Shown: positions 14,418-22,148, counted from the stretch's first letter. The stretch: DNA of 24,125 bases from Candidatus Heimdallarchaeota archaeon (GCA_030671945.1 DAOVHJ010000004.1:1-24125); one strand, 5' to 3'. Numbers and translations are program-made. The notes: generated from the letters alone by a model not told the origin.

Positions 14418-16304
14418 TTGGTGAATGAATTGTTCAAAATGAAACAGAAAGAACAAAAAAAATCAGATCTGACAATCTGGAATGCTTTTTATTTCTATCC
14501 AACCGCAATGAGAGAGACTGATCAATTCAAAAGAGAAGTTATTAGATACTTGAAAAAATTAAAACCAATAAGTTATGAATTTGAGGAATTAACTGCCTTC
14601 CTTATTCTGAGATCAAGTTATAATACTGAAGATAGCTTGGAAAAAATCGATATAGAAAAACCTGAGACAAAAGAGGAGTTGGCATCAAATTTCCTAGCAA
14701 TAGTACATGAAGGCTTAGAGAAAGCGTATAAAAAATATCTTGAAGTGTTAACCAATCGTTTTCTAAACGAAATGAAGAAAAATAGAGAATTAAAAGAAGC
14801 AACTAATATCTTAACTAGAAAATTGGCTCTTACAAGTGAGCAAAAAGAAGTGTTCATCAGTGATATCTATCAATTAATCGAAACAAAAGCTCAATATTAT
14901 TATGAGGTAATATTGAATTCAAAGATTTGTATTAGTATAATTCCAGAAGTGAAACACTCTTTAATTGAAATAGGTGAAAAGAAAGTCGGAGTTTATACAG
15001 AAGAACCTATAATTAATCTACTCGATGAAATGATTTTGTATAATTTTGCTATCAAATACACTGAGAAAACAAATCTAATTTTGGATCAATTTGTGAAATT
15101 CATAAAGAAAGTAAACACTCATTTGAGAAAACAGAAGAAGAAATCAAATGATATAGAGGAATTATTCAATTTATTGAAAGGAAAATCTTTCGAGGTTTTG
15201 GATAACATATTTGATATTAGAAGGCAAATCGCAAGACAAAATCGAGCTGATCGCGAGATATTATCCGAAGTAAAAGGAATGGAAAGTGAAGAATTAAGCG
15301 ATCTAATAACAAAAATATCTCCTAAAAAATCAATATCAAAAATAGTAAAATTAACTGATGATGCAACTAAAAGCTTAGAGAAGTGGTTTGATAACATAAG
15401 AAAAATAGAACTCATAAAACAAGTTGAACCTCAAGTTGAAATTTCAGAAGAATTCAACGAAGACATTAGAAATTTGTTTATCCAAATGGAATTACTAAGA
15501 ATTTGGAGTGACTTCTTTTATGATATTTCTTATTATACGGTGAAAGAAGGACGAGTATTTGATGCTGAGAAAATTATTTATCAAGATTCGATAGAAACAG
15601 ACGCAATTCTCCTAGTTAATGATGTTTTCAAGACATATAGATTACCAAAATCCCGAGTTTATGCTCTAAGAGGAGTGAGTTTTGAAATCAATAAAGGGGA
15701 ATTTATTGCAATTATGGGTCCTTCCGGTGCTGGAAAAACAACGATGGTAAACATCTTGACTGGATTGGATACACCAGATAAGGGGGCAGTGTATCTAAAC
15801 GGTCAAAATATGGCCCTAATGGATGATACTGAATTAACAGAATTCAGAAGAGATCAAATAGGGTTAATCTTCCAATTCTACCAATTATTCGCAGAATTAA
15901 CAGCAATAGAAAATGTCTCAATGCCCGCAGAAATGGCTGGAATGAATGTGAAAGAAGCAAGGGAAAAAGCACAACAAATACTAGAAATTGTAGATTTAGG
16001 GAATTTTGCAAATCAATATCCTGACAAGCTTTCAGGAGGGCAACAACAAAGAGTGGCTATTGCAAGAGCACTTGTAAATGATCCAAGTATTGTTGTAGCA
16101 GATCAATTAACAGGTGATCTCGATTCTGTAACAGGCATGCAAATCATAGGTTATCTAAGAAAAATCAACGCTGAAAGAGGAACAACAGTTCTTCTTGTGA
16201 CCCACAACAAAGCTGTGGCAACTCAAGCAGATAGAATCTTAACTATTGAGGATGGAGAGCTAATCGAAGAAATCGATATGAAGGCTTTACGGAGTGCAGA
16301 CTAA
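14418..16304 (+). CDS. ABC ATPase with long helical N-terminal domain and Glu-to-Gln Walker B
   Basis: Residues about 395-628 are a LolD/MacB-type ATPase: Walker A GPSGAGKT (434-441), Q-loop FQFYQLF, signature LSGGQ (538-542) and H-loop VTHN. The Walker B region reads VVADQLTGDLDS, where relatives read DEPTGDLDS, so the catalytic Glu is Gln at 563. In studied ABC proteins that change abolishes or strongly slows hydrolysis and locks the ATP dimer. Residues 1-395 are almost wholly helical and charged, without membrane segments, and match no domain I know. No permease gene is adjacent. The start is TTG at 14418 or GTG at 14421. A non-transport role, or a regulatory partner of another ATPase such as the one at 19367, is plausible. 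Confidence 0.8.
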   Translation: MVNELFKMKQKEQKKSDLTIWNAFYFYPTAMRETDQFKREVIRYLKKLKPISYEFEELTAFLILRSSYNTEDSLEKIDIEKPETKEELASNFLAIVHEGLEKAYKKYLEVLTNRFLNEMKKNRELKEATNILTRKLALTSEQKEVFISDIYQLIETKAQYYYEVILNSKICISIIPEVKHSLIEIGEKKVGVYTEEPIINLLDEMILYNFAIKYTEKTNLILDQFVKFIKKVNTHLRKQKKKSNDIEELFNLLKGKSFEVLDNIFDIRRQIARQNRADREILSEVKGMESEELSDLITKISPKKSISKIVKLTDDATKSLEKWFDNIRKIELIKQVEPQVEISEEFNEDIRNLFIQMELLRIWSDFFYDISYYTVKEGRVFDAEKIIYQDSIETDAILLVNDVFKTYRLPKSRVYALRGVSFEINKGEFIAIMGPSGAGKTTMVNILTGLDTPDKGAVYLNGQNMALMDDTELTEFRRDQIGLIFQFYQLFAELTAIENVSMPAEMAGMNVKEAREKAQQILEIVDLGNFANQYPDKLSGGQQQRVAIARALVNDPSIVVADQLTGDLDSVTGMQIIGYLRKINAERGTTVLLVTHNKAVATQADRILTIEDGELIEEIDMKALRSAD

Positions 16305-16354
16305 GTTTTTCACGCATAAATGCTTCTTTTAGTTAATTTTTAATAACTCAAGTG

Positions 16355-16392
16355 GATATAATATAATAAGACATCTAGTTTATTCACTAGAT
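16355..16392 (+). promoter_or_regulatory. TATA box and inverted repeat upstream of MBF1
   Basis: GATATAATATAATAAG (16355-16370) is TATA-like. A perfect 7-bp inverted repeat, ATCTAGT and ACTAGAT (16373-16379 and 16386-16392, six-base spacer), lies where transcription should start, 21 bases before the ATG. It could be an operator, possibly autoregulatory, or a leader hairpin. Confidence 0.4.
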
Positions 16393-16412
16393 AATAGAAG
16401 GGGTCATACTAT

Positions 16413-16982
16413 ATGAGCTGTGAGATGTGTGGCGAATTTGCAGGGCCTGATTTATCAGAATACGAAGTAGATGGCGTAAAAATGTTTGTTTGTCCAAAGT
16501 GTACGCGATTTGGAAGCAAAGTTTCAGAGAAAAAACAGGCATTTGCAGATGATTCGGAAGAGTCTGAAGTAACATTTGTTCGAAGTAGTCCAGGTGGAAA
16601 AGGACCAAGTGTTTCACATGTTAAAGTAAAAACTGGGACAACACATACTCCAGTACGACCGAGACAGAGAAGTAGAAGAGATATTTTACGAAGTGATAGA
16701 GTACTCGTTGACGATTACGGTGAAGTTGTTAAAGAAGCAAGAAAAGCACAAGGTCTTTCACTGGAGCAATTCGCACAAATGATAAATGAAAAAGCTTCAC
16801 TAATACAAAAATTGGAGAAAAGCGAATTCAATCCACCAGAAAGTTTGATTGTAAAAATCGAGAGAAAGCTAGATATTTCATTAAAAGAAGAAGCTGCAGC
16901 ACCAATATTTACCGGTTCAGCATCTACGAAAGATACAACATTGGGCGATGTAGTGAAACTGAAAAAGAAAAAACGATCGTAA
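16413..16982 (+). CDS. Archaeal multiprotein bridging factor 1 (aMBF1)
   Basis: The 189-residue protein begins with a zinc ribbon (C3-x2-C6 and C27-x2-C30) and, after a basic flexible linker with RPRQRSRRD, has a Cro/C1-type helix-turn-helix at about 102-157 (YGEVVKEARKAQGLSLEQFA). This zinc ribbon plus HTH order is typical of archaeal MBF1, which binds the small ribosomal subunit and is the relative of eukaryotic MBF1/Edf1, a coactivator and sensor of collided ribosomes. The tail is Lys-rich (KLKKKKRS). The ATG start sits 21 bases after an inverted repeat, and a T-rich tract follows the stop. It appears to be a single-gene transcription unit. Confidence 0.92.
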   Translation: MSCEMCGEFAGPDLSEYEVDGVKMFVCPKCTRFGSKVSEKKQAFADDSEESEVTFVRSSPGGKGPSVSHVKVKTGTTHTPVRPRQRSRRDILRSDRVLVDDYGEVVKEARKAQGLSLEQFAQMINEKASLIQKLEKSEFNPPESLIVKIERKLDISLKEEAAAPIFTGSASTKDTTLGDVVKLKKKKRS

Positions 16983-16988
16983 ACTTCA

Positions 16989-17007
16989 TTTTTTCTTCTT
17001 TTTTTTT
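16989..17007 (+). terminator. T-rich terminator after MBF1
   Basis: A pyrimidine tract dominated by T runs (TTTTTTCTTCTTTTTTTTT) begins seven bases after the MBF1 stop codon. Archaeal RNA polymerase stops at such tracts without needing a hairpin. Confidence 0.5.
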
Positions 17008-17068
17008 CAAGTTTCGTTATCAGAGAAAGAATTTTATGTTAAATGACTAGATTTAATTAAGAATAAGA

Positions 17069-17081
17069 CTATATATAATTT
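17069..17081 (+). promoter_or_regulatory. TATA box of the 106-residue orphan gene
   Basis: CTATATATAATTT is centred about 31 bases before the ATG at 17106, with GGGTGA (17095-17100) between as a possible Shine-Dalgarno sequence. Confidence 0.5.
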
Positions 17082-17096
17082 AGAAACCTAAACCGG

Positions 17097-17417
17097 GTGA
17101 ACAACATGGCATCAGAAGCACATTGGTTATTTATCACTGATAAATATTCATTGGTAGAATATTTAGACAATGCTGTAGTTGTTGCTAGGTTCAATCAGAA
17201 TGAATTAATGAGGGAGTTAATAGAAATACGTTGTAAAATGATAGAAGCAAAATCCTACGATGACGTCCTAGCAATTCTAGATTCTTTAGTAAAACTAAAT
17301 GAAAAAGTAATAGATGATCGATTGCGGATAATACTTGGAGGATTAATAGAACAAATTTCATTTTATAAAGATAGTCGCATTGATTACAAAGGAAAAGCTG
17401 ACAAAGCTGAATCTTAA
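17097..17417 (+). CDS. Small helical protein of unknown function
   Basis: I do not recognise this protein. It is about 103-106 residues, predicted mostly helical and soluble, with an early hydrophobic segment (HWLFITDKYSLVEYLDNAVVVARF) followed by acidic/basic amphipathic helices and a polar tail (DYKGKADKAES). The frame opens at GTG 17097, but the ATG at 17106, preceded by GGGTGA and with a TATA box about 30 bases upstream, is the better start. It converges with the histone-fold gene, separated by a small hairpin and T-tract. No cysteine cluster, signal peptide or clear membrane segment is present. Confidence 0.6.
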   Translation: MNNMASEAHWLFITDKYSLVEYLDNAVVVARFNQNELMRELIEIRCKMIEAKSYDDVLAILDSLVKLNEKVIDDRLRIILGGLIEQISFYKDSRIDYKGKADKAES

Positions 17418-17421
17418 GTAA

Positions 17422-17449
17422 TTGATTAAAAAAATCAAGTTATTTTTTT
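17422..17449 (+). terminator. Hairpin and T-run between convergent genes
   Basis: TTGATT (17422-17427) pairs with AATCAA (17433-17438), followed by seven T at 17443-17449. It ends the 106-residue gene; the T-run lies inside the last codons of the opposing gene. Confidence 0.45.
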
Positions 17450-17676
17450 ATCATCTTCAAAATGAAGTCCCAATCTTTTTGTTGGATAGTACGTTTTCCT
17501 TGTACATCCATTAGATCTATAGATAAAGAACAAATCAATTTGATTTCTTTTAGTAATTCTTCTTCCAAGTAATCTATCATTTGATCTTTAATTTCATTAG
17601 TGATGTTTATTCCATCAGTTATTTGTTTAAACGTTTTGAATATTGGTCCTTTAGCCACTAATTTTTCCTCGGACAT
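17440..17676 (-). CDS. Divergent archaeal histone-fold protein
   Basis: The 78-residue protein lines up with archaeal histones: GPIFKTFKQI matches the first helix (PIAPIGRIIK in HMfB), ITNEIKDQMIDYLEEELLKEIKLICSLSIDL fills the long central helix, and GKRTIQQKDWDFILKMIKK matches GRKTIKAEDIELAVRRFKK, including the Lys/Arg-Thr pair that contacts DNA. The nine-residue N-terminal extension (MSEEKLVAK) and the acidic central helix set it apart from standard histones; net charge is low. It may be a specialised histone or a TAF/NF-Y-like partner rather than the bulk chromatin protein. ATG start at 17676. It lies downstream of the MFS transporter on the same strand, 109 bases away, and converges with the orphan gene. 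Confidence 0.65.
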   Translation of the reverse strand: MSEEKLVAKGPIFKTFKQITDGINITNEIKDQMIDYLEEELLKEIKLICSLSIDLMDVQGKRTIQQKDWDFILKMIKK

Positions 17677-17785
17677 TCCTTTTCACATCCACAAACTATA
17701 ATATAAGTCAAATTAGTAAAGAAAAAACTTTTGCATAAGGATTTATAAGAAAAAAAATGAAAATGTAAGATTTCCAAGAAGAAAT

Positions 17786-19312
17786 CTACATTTTTTGTTC
17801 ATCTTCTGAAACATGCTCTACCGCTGCTTCACCTTCTTCGATTAATTTCCCTTCTGGTTTTACTTTGCTAATGATTATGAGTCCTACAAACATAATGACT
17901 CCTACGACAAGCATTGAATATCCGTAAGCATTGTGAAGTGATGGATTTAAGAAGAACCTGATTGCGATGACATTGTATAATGCAAATACGCCTGACCAGA
18001 TTAAAGGACCTAATGAAGCAGAAACCTTACCACTAAGTTTGGAGAAACCAAAATATTCACCAAACTTCTCTTTAGGTGCTAATTCCACAACCATTGCTCT
18101 TTGAGCTACCCAAGTACCACCTAAAGCTGGTCCTGCAATTATACCCATTAACAAGGTCAGAATAAATGGAAATGACCACCCTGCTCCTACGGTGCCTCCA
18201 AGCATTTCAGGAACTTTAATTGGTGCTGCAAAGAAAATAAGCAACACACCTAATACTATGGCTATTGCCCAAAGTCCACCAACAACATAGAACGCAATCT
18301 TACCACCCCATTTAGTTGCAATCATACCAATGAAATATGTGAAAGCAACTGCAGAAACGGTAGAAATGATTATGAAAATCATACTGAAACTTGATGGCAT
18401 CAGCATTCCATCTCTAACTATAAGAAACATTTTCGCAACAATGATATTTGCTACATCGACGACTAAGAAATAACCCAAAATAAATTTGAACATCTCTTTG
18501 TGTTTGCGAATGTCTCTGAAAGTTTGACCAACTTGTCTTAGAGAATCCTTCATAAGCCGACCAAATTTAGGCATTTTGCCTTTCTTTTGTTTTTCATTTA
18601 CGAAAATGAATGGTATAGCACAAACAGCAAACAATCCCATTGCAATAACAAATGTCCAAGCATTACCATAATACCCATAGTTAAGCGCTGGATTGCTAGA
18701 TGTGATTTGACTAACCGGGGTACCCCATCCAAGGACATCTTGTAAAACAAGCATTACTGCCATTCCAATTAAAGTACCAAAGTAACCAAAAGCAACTCCG
18801 AAACCACCAACCTTACCAACATCTTTCGGATTGGCGATAAATGCAAGCATAGAATCATAAAAAGCAAGACTCCACTGATAAGCAATATTTGCTATGATAT
18901 AGAAAATAAGCACCATTGTCAAGCTTTGGTAAATACCCAAAAGACTAGCAAAAAGAAGTATTATTCCTGTTAAAACTAAAACAAAAGGCTTTCTTTTTCC
19001 TGCTTTATCACTCAAAGCACCCATTATTGGCATGCCAATTGCTACAACAATTTGCATAATAGCAAACATAGTGTTATAAACTGCGTCTGCTTGCGTATAG
19101 GTCATTCCAAGTTCTACTTGTCCAATAATAAGCACATATTGGTTAATAATCAATGAAACAATGACCATAGAATAAATTGTGTTAGCTAAATCATACATAG
19201 ACCATTTGAAGACATTCCAAAACGAGGTTTTTGTTTCTATCTCAATCTCATCGTTTTTATTGGCTAATTCCAAGATTTGACTATCTTCCGGAATTTTTTC
19301 TTCGACTGACAT
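17786..19312 (-). CDS. MFS transporter, UMF1/Atg22-like
   Basis: The 508-residue membrane protein has about twelve hydrophobic helices. WSMYDLANTIYSMVIVSLIINQY near residue 37 is the opening signature of the UMF1 family (YDxANS), which includes yeast vacuolar Atg22. MGALSDKAGKRKP is the MFS loop 2-3 motif, and GKVGGFGVAFGYFGTLIGM and RAMVVELAPKEKFGEYFGFSKLSGKVSASLGPL are further family blocks. Atg22 exports amino acids from the vacuole; UMF1 proteins in prokaryotes are mostly uncharacterised, so the substrate is unknown. The N-terminal 35 residues are acidic and cytosolic. It begins 54 bases after the stop of the ABC ATPase upstream and may share its transcript. Confidence 0.82.
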   Translation of the reverse strand: MSVEEKIPEDSQILELANKNDEIEIETKTSFWNVFKWSMYDLANTIYSMVIVSLIINQYVLIIGQVELGMTYTQADAVYNTMFAIMQIVVAIGMPIMGALSDKAGKRKPFVLVLTGIILLFASLLGIYQSLTMVLIFYIIANIAYQWSLAFYDSMLAFIANPKDVGKVGGFGVAFGYFGTLIGMAVMLVLQDVLGWGTPVSQITSSNPALNYGYYGNAWTFVIAMGLFAVCAIPFIFVNEKQKKGKMPKFGRLMKDSLRQVGQTFRDIRKHKEMFKFILGYFLVVDVANIIVAKMFLIVRDGMLMPSSFSMIFIIISTVSAVAFTYFIGMIATKWGGKIAFYVVGGLWAIAIVLGVLLIFFAAPIKVPEMLGGTVGAGWSFPFILTLLMGIIAGPALGGTWVAQRAMVVELAPKEKFGEYFGFSKLSGKVSASLGPLIWSGVFALYNVIAIRFFLNPSLHNAYGYSMLVVGVIMFVGLIIISKVKPEGKLIEEGEAAVEHVSEDEQKM

Positions 19313-19366
19313 ACCTTTACTGATATATCAGAAACTTAAAACTATTTCCCAGTTTAATCAGTTTTA

Positions 19367-20083
19367 TTAGGAAATTATCAAACCATCATTCATCTTAATA
19401 ATTCTATCACAAAGAGAACCTATTAACTCTGAATGAGTAACAAGAACAAATGTTTGACCAAGATCTTCATTTAATCTTCTAAATAATTTCATAATACCTC
19501 TCGAGATAACACTTGATAAATCACCGGTAGGCTCATCTGCAAGAATTATTTTTGGTTTGGTAATTAAAGATCTAGCAATAGCTACTCGTTGCCTTTGGCC
19601 ACCAGACATTTCATTAGGTCTATTATATAATCTACTTCCCATACCAACTTCTCTTAAAATAACCTTTGATTTTTCCTCTGCCACCTTTGTTGGTTCTCCC
19701 ATTAAGAGTAAAGGTAAAGCAACGTTTTCAACCGCGGTAAGAACATCGAATAAATTGAAAAATTGGAAAATAAAACTAAGATTCTCCTTCCTGAATTTAG
19801 TAATTTCATGATCAGGATAACCAGTGATTTCTTCATTCCCAATCCAGACTTTACCCGAAGTTGGTCTATCTAATCCACCAATCATGTTCAAAAGAGTGGT
19901 TTTTCCACAACCGGAAGGTCCCATAATAGCTACAATCTCACCTTTCTCAATCTCGAGATTGACACCCTGTAAAGCATGTACTTCTAAGGGAGTTCCTTGA
20001 GAGAAAATCTTCACAAGTTCTTCAGTTATGAGAATTGGTTTAGACAACAAAACCACCTTATTACAAATATCACTTATTAGCAA
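19367..20083 (-). CDS. ABC transporter ATPase, LolD/MacB/FtsE-like
   Basis: The protein carries Walker A MGPSGCGKTT, Q-loop FQFFNLF, signature MSGGQRQR, an intact Walker B with catalytic Glu (IILADEPTGDL) and H-loop VTHS, typical of ATPases serving MacB/LolCE-type FtsX permeases that act on lipoproteins, peptides or envelope substrates. No FtsX-like permease lies in this window, so its partner is elsewhere. The longest frame starts with TTG at 20083, but AAGGTGG at 20053-20059 points to a TTG start at 20047 (about 226 residues, LSKPILITEEL), which also matches where the conserved domain begins. It follows tRNA-Leu on the same strand and precedes the MFS gene. It is a clear relative of the ATPase module at 14418 but keeps the active-site Glu. 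Confidence 0.87.
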   Translation of the reverse strand: MLISDICNKVVLLSKPILITEELVKIFSQGTPLEVHALQGVNLEIEKGEIVAIMGPSGCGKTTLLNMIGGLDRPTSGKVWIGNEEITGYPDHEITKFRKENLSFIFQFFNLFDVLTAVENVALPLLLMGEPTKVAEEKSKVILREVGMGSRLYNRPNEMSGGQRQRVAIARSLITKPKIILADEPTGDLSSVISRGIMKLFRRLNEDLGQTFVLVTHSELIGSLCDRIIKMNDGLIIS

Positions 20084-20142
20084 TAATTGATGGATGCTAT
20101 CATTATTAGAAGTTTATTATTCATATTTCAAACCTAATTAAG

Positions 20143-20230
20143 TGGTGCGGGGGGTGCGATTCGAACACACGAACTCCTACGAGACAGGGTCCTAAGCCCT
20201 GCGCCTTTGACCTAACTGGGCTACCCCCGC
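20143..20230 (-). tRNA. tRNA-Leu (anticodon UAG), CCA encoded
   Basis: Reading from 20230 to 20143: acceptor GCGGGGG pairs with CCCCCGC; the D-stem is GCC/GGC; anticodon stem CAGGG/CCCTG encloses the loop CTTAGGA with anticodon TAG at 20194-20192; a long variable arm CTCGTAGGAG follows, as expected for class II tRNA-Leu; the T-arm is GTGTG-TTCGAAT-CGCAC. Discriminator A is followed by an encoded CCA (20145-20143). No intron is present. Confidence 0.96.
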
Positions 20231-20298
20231 AAAAAAGAGGTCGCTAGTCATTTTTGTTTTTACAACTCTTTAATAACTTTTCTTAATTTTGTGAAAAA

Positions 20299-20808
20299 AT
20301 GAATTCAGACAGTTTTCCTCTCAAATCACGATTACAAATAGTTATAATTGCAAAAAGCAAGAGTAAACACATGGATGAAGTGAAAAAAATAATTGTTAAA
20401 GAAGAATTATTCTTACAATTAGTAGAGCATGCAAAAAATTCTCTGCCAAATGAATCCGTATCAATTATTGCAGGACATATTAAAGATGATATTGCTTATG
20501 CAGAATTAGTTTATACTCCGGAAAATATTGATAAATCAATTGTAACTTTTACAGTTGATCCTTTAGTACTTTTAGACATATATACTGCAATAGAAGAAAA
20601 AGGAAAAACTGTAATTGGTATTTTTCATACACATCCTTCACCACCTCAGCCTTCAAAAACTGATTTGACCTTTATGGAAGTAAATCCTTACGTTTGGATG
20701 ATAAGCTCAACAAATAATATAGAGATTCCATCTGGTTTCATCTTGAAAAGTGATGGAGAGCTAAAAGAAGTAGAAGTCTCAATAATTCAGGACTCTTTAC
20801 AAGTCTAA
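20299..20808 (+). CDS. JAMM/MPN-domain metalloprotease-like protein
   Basis: The JAMM zinc motif is complete: Glu in PNESVSIIAG, then HTHPSPPQPSKTD, giving H-x-H-P-(x)5-P-S-x2-D. This is the catalytic site of Rpn11, CSN5 and the prokaryotic JAMM proteases that remove ubiquitin-like modifiers or trim C-termini. The protein is only the single domain, about 145-169 residues. ATG starts exist at 20299 and 20371; the second (MDEVKKIIVKEELF) coincides with the usual start of the MPN domain and has TTATAATTG 26 bases upstream, whereas the first has TTTAATAAC about 27 bases upstream. The gene is divergent from tRNA-Leu and convergent with S25e. No ubiquitin-like, E1 or E2 gene is in view, so the target is unknown. 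Confidence 0.88.
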   Translation: MNSDSFPLKSRLQIVIIAKSKSKHMDEVKKIIVKEELFLQLVEHAKNSLPNESVSIIAGHIKDDIAYAELVYTPENIDKSIVTFTVDPLVLLDIYTAIEEKGKTVIGIFHTHPSPPQPSKTDLTFMEVNPYVWMISSTNNIEIPSGFILKSDGELKEVEVSIIQDSLQV

Positions 20809-20848
20809 ACTAGATAAAACGAGAAATTAAAGCAGGAAATCTATTTTT

Positions 20849-21142
20849 TCATGCTTCTACTGCTTTGTAGACTTTAGTGTAAGCAGTCTTCTTATAAAAG
20901 ACAATTTTTCCACCAGTCTCTAGTTCTTTAATGATTTCTTTCGCGACATGCATACGAACTTGATATCTTTGGCAAACTGATGTAGGAGTAATTACCTTTT
21001 GGTTTGGAATTTCCTTTATCATTTTTTCTTTGAGGTCTTTGTTGATTATGAGAGCACGCTCAATAGATTCGAATTCTTTTACTCGACCCCATTTGCCTTT
21101 GCGTTTGTTAACGCTTTGTCTAAGACTCATATAATACACCAC
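20849..21142 (-). CDS. Small-subunit ribosomal protein S25e
   Basis: KGKWGRVKEFESIERALIIN, KEIPNQKVITPTSVCQRYQVRMHVAK and LETGGKIVFYKKTAYTKVY match the winged-helix body of eS25, including the ITPxxVxxRxxIRxSLA-like helix. In eukaryotes eS25 sits at the head of the 40S subunit; among archaea it is found in TACK and Asgard lineages rather than euryarchaea, so it helps place the organism. The frame opens at GTG 21142, but the ATG at 21130 (93 residues, MSLRQSVNKRKGKW) is preceded by a GGTG-like site and is the likely start. It appears monocistronic. Confidence 0.93.
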   Translation of the reverse strand: MVYYMSLRQSVNKRKGKWGRVKEFESIERALIINKDLKEKMIKEIPNQKVITPTSVCQRYQVRMHVAKEIIKELETGGKIVFYKKTAYTKVYKAVEA

Positions 21143-21321
21143 TGAAATCGTTGCAGAACTATCTCTTATTTAAATTCTTTTATGAATAGCATATGTATGA
21201 AGATTTTACCCAATAATTTCAAGATAAATTGCTTTTAATTTAAAAACCTTCAAATCTCAGAAGGTATAAATTGATTATGAATATTTAAGATGTTGTTTTA
21301 ACTAGATAGTTGTGAGAAAAA

Positions 21322-22137
21322 ATGTCAGAAACTAAATATTTGTTTGAAAGAGTAAAAAGAGCTGCGAAAAAAGCGATTGATGCAGAAAGAAACGGTGATT
21401 TGAAAGTTGCTTTTGATCAATTCCTAAAAGCAGCAGAACTTTTGAATCAATTAATCGCCATTGAAAGAACGAAAAGAATACGTGATAGTTATTATGTAAA
21501 AGCTAAAGAGTATATTGTACGTGCAAAAGAACTAAAGTTATTAATGGATGGACCAAAAGACTCAGGACCTGTAACGCCATTACCGTCCCCTCCAAAAACA
21601 CAAAAACCTGATAAGAAAGATTCCACTCCCACACCACCAGCACCCAAAGAAGAAAAGAGACCACCACTTCCCCCTCCACCAAAAGATGACTTACCTCCTC
21701 CATCAGAAGATATAACAAAGAATTTGATGAGAGGTGAAGATACTCCACCGCCCCCTCCTCCTGCGAAAGATGAAACAAGCCATGATGAAAAACAAACACC
21801 ACCACCTCCCCCTCCAGCGAAACCAGCACCAAAAGAAATTGATTTACCAACGAAAACTACTTTTGAACTATTATTCGATGAAGAAAAATACCGTGATTGT
21901 ATTACAGAATGTGCAAAAAGTGTTGAGGCGGAACTAAGAGTTAGATTAGGATTATTTGACGAGCAGTTAACTTTGGGTATGTTGATCGATAAAGGAATAA
22001 ATAAGGGATTGGAAGTTCTTAAAGAATTTAAATTCGTAAACATTATAATCAACAGAATTGAACATGAGAACTACCGCCCATCAAGAGCTGATGCTCACAA
22101 AGCAGTCGACATAACAAACCGCATTCTGATGAGTTAA
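21322..22137 (+). CDS. MIT-domain protein with polyproline linker and HEPN-like C-terminal domain
   Basis: Residues 1-76 are a three-helix MIT domain (AAKKAIDAERNGDLKVAFDQ, then AAELLNQLIAIE and KAKEYIVRAKELK), the module by which Vps4/CdvC and other proteins bind tails of ESCRT-III. Residues 85-172 are a proline-rich linker with PPLPPPP, PPP and two exact copies of TPPPPPPAK (141-149 and 159-167). Residues 179-271 are helical (EEKYRDCITECAKSVEAELRVRLG) and end with INRIEHENYRPS, resembling HEPN/DUF4145 domains. There the usual R-N-x3-H site reads I243-N244-x3-H248, so RNase activity is unlikely. There is no AAA ATPase, so this is not Vps4. The order suggests an adaptor joining ESCRT-III to a proline-binding partner. 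ATG start, with TATA-like AATATTTAAG about 37 bases upstream. Confidence 0.78.
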   Translation: MSETKYLFERVKRAAKKAIDAERNGDLKVAFDQFLKAAELLNQLIAIERTKRIRDSYYVKAKEYIVRAKELKLLMDGPKDSGPVTPLPSPPKTQKPDKKDSTPTPPAPKEEKRPPLPPPPKDDLPPPSEDITKNLMRGEDTPPPPPPAKDETSHDEKQTPPPPPPAKPAPKEIDLPTKTTFELLFDEEKYRDCITECAKSVEAELRVRLGLFDEQLTLGMLIDKGINKGLEVLKEFKFVNIIINRIEHENYRPSRADAHKAVDITNRILMS

Positions 22138-22148
22138 TCACTCATTTC

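Noticed and set aside
21492..22052. Minus-strand frame of 186 codons rich in Gly and Ser
   Set aside because: The Gly runs are the complement of the proline codons of the MIT protein; the plus-strand frame has recognisable domains.
21322..22137. Vps4/CdvC identity for the MIT-domain protein
   Set aside because: There are no Walker motifs or AAA domain; the MIT domain is followed by a proline linker and a HEPN-like domain.
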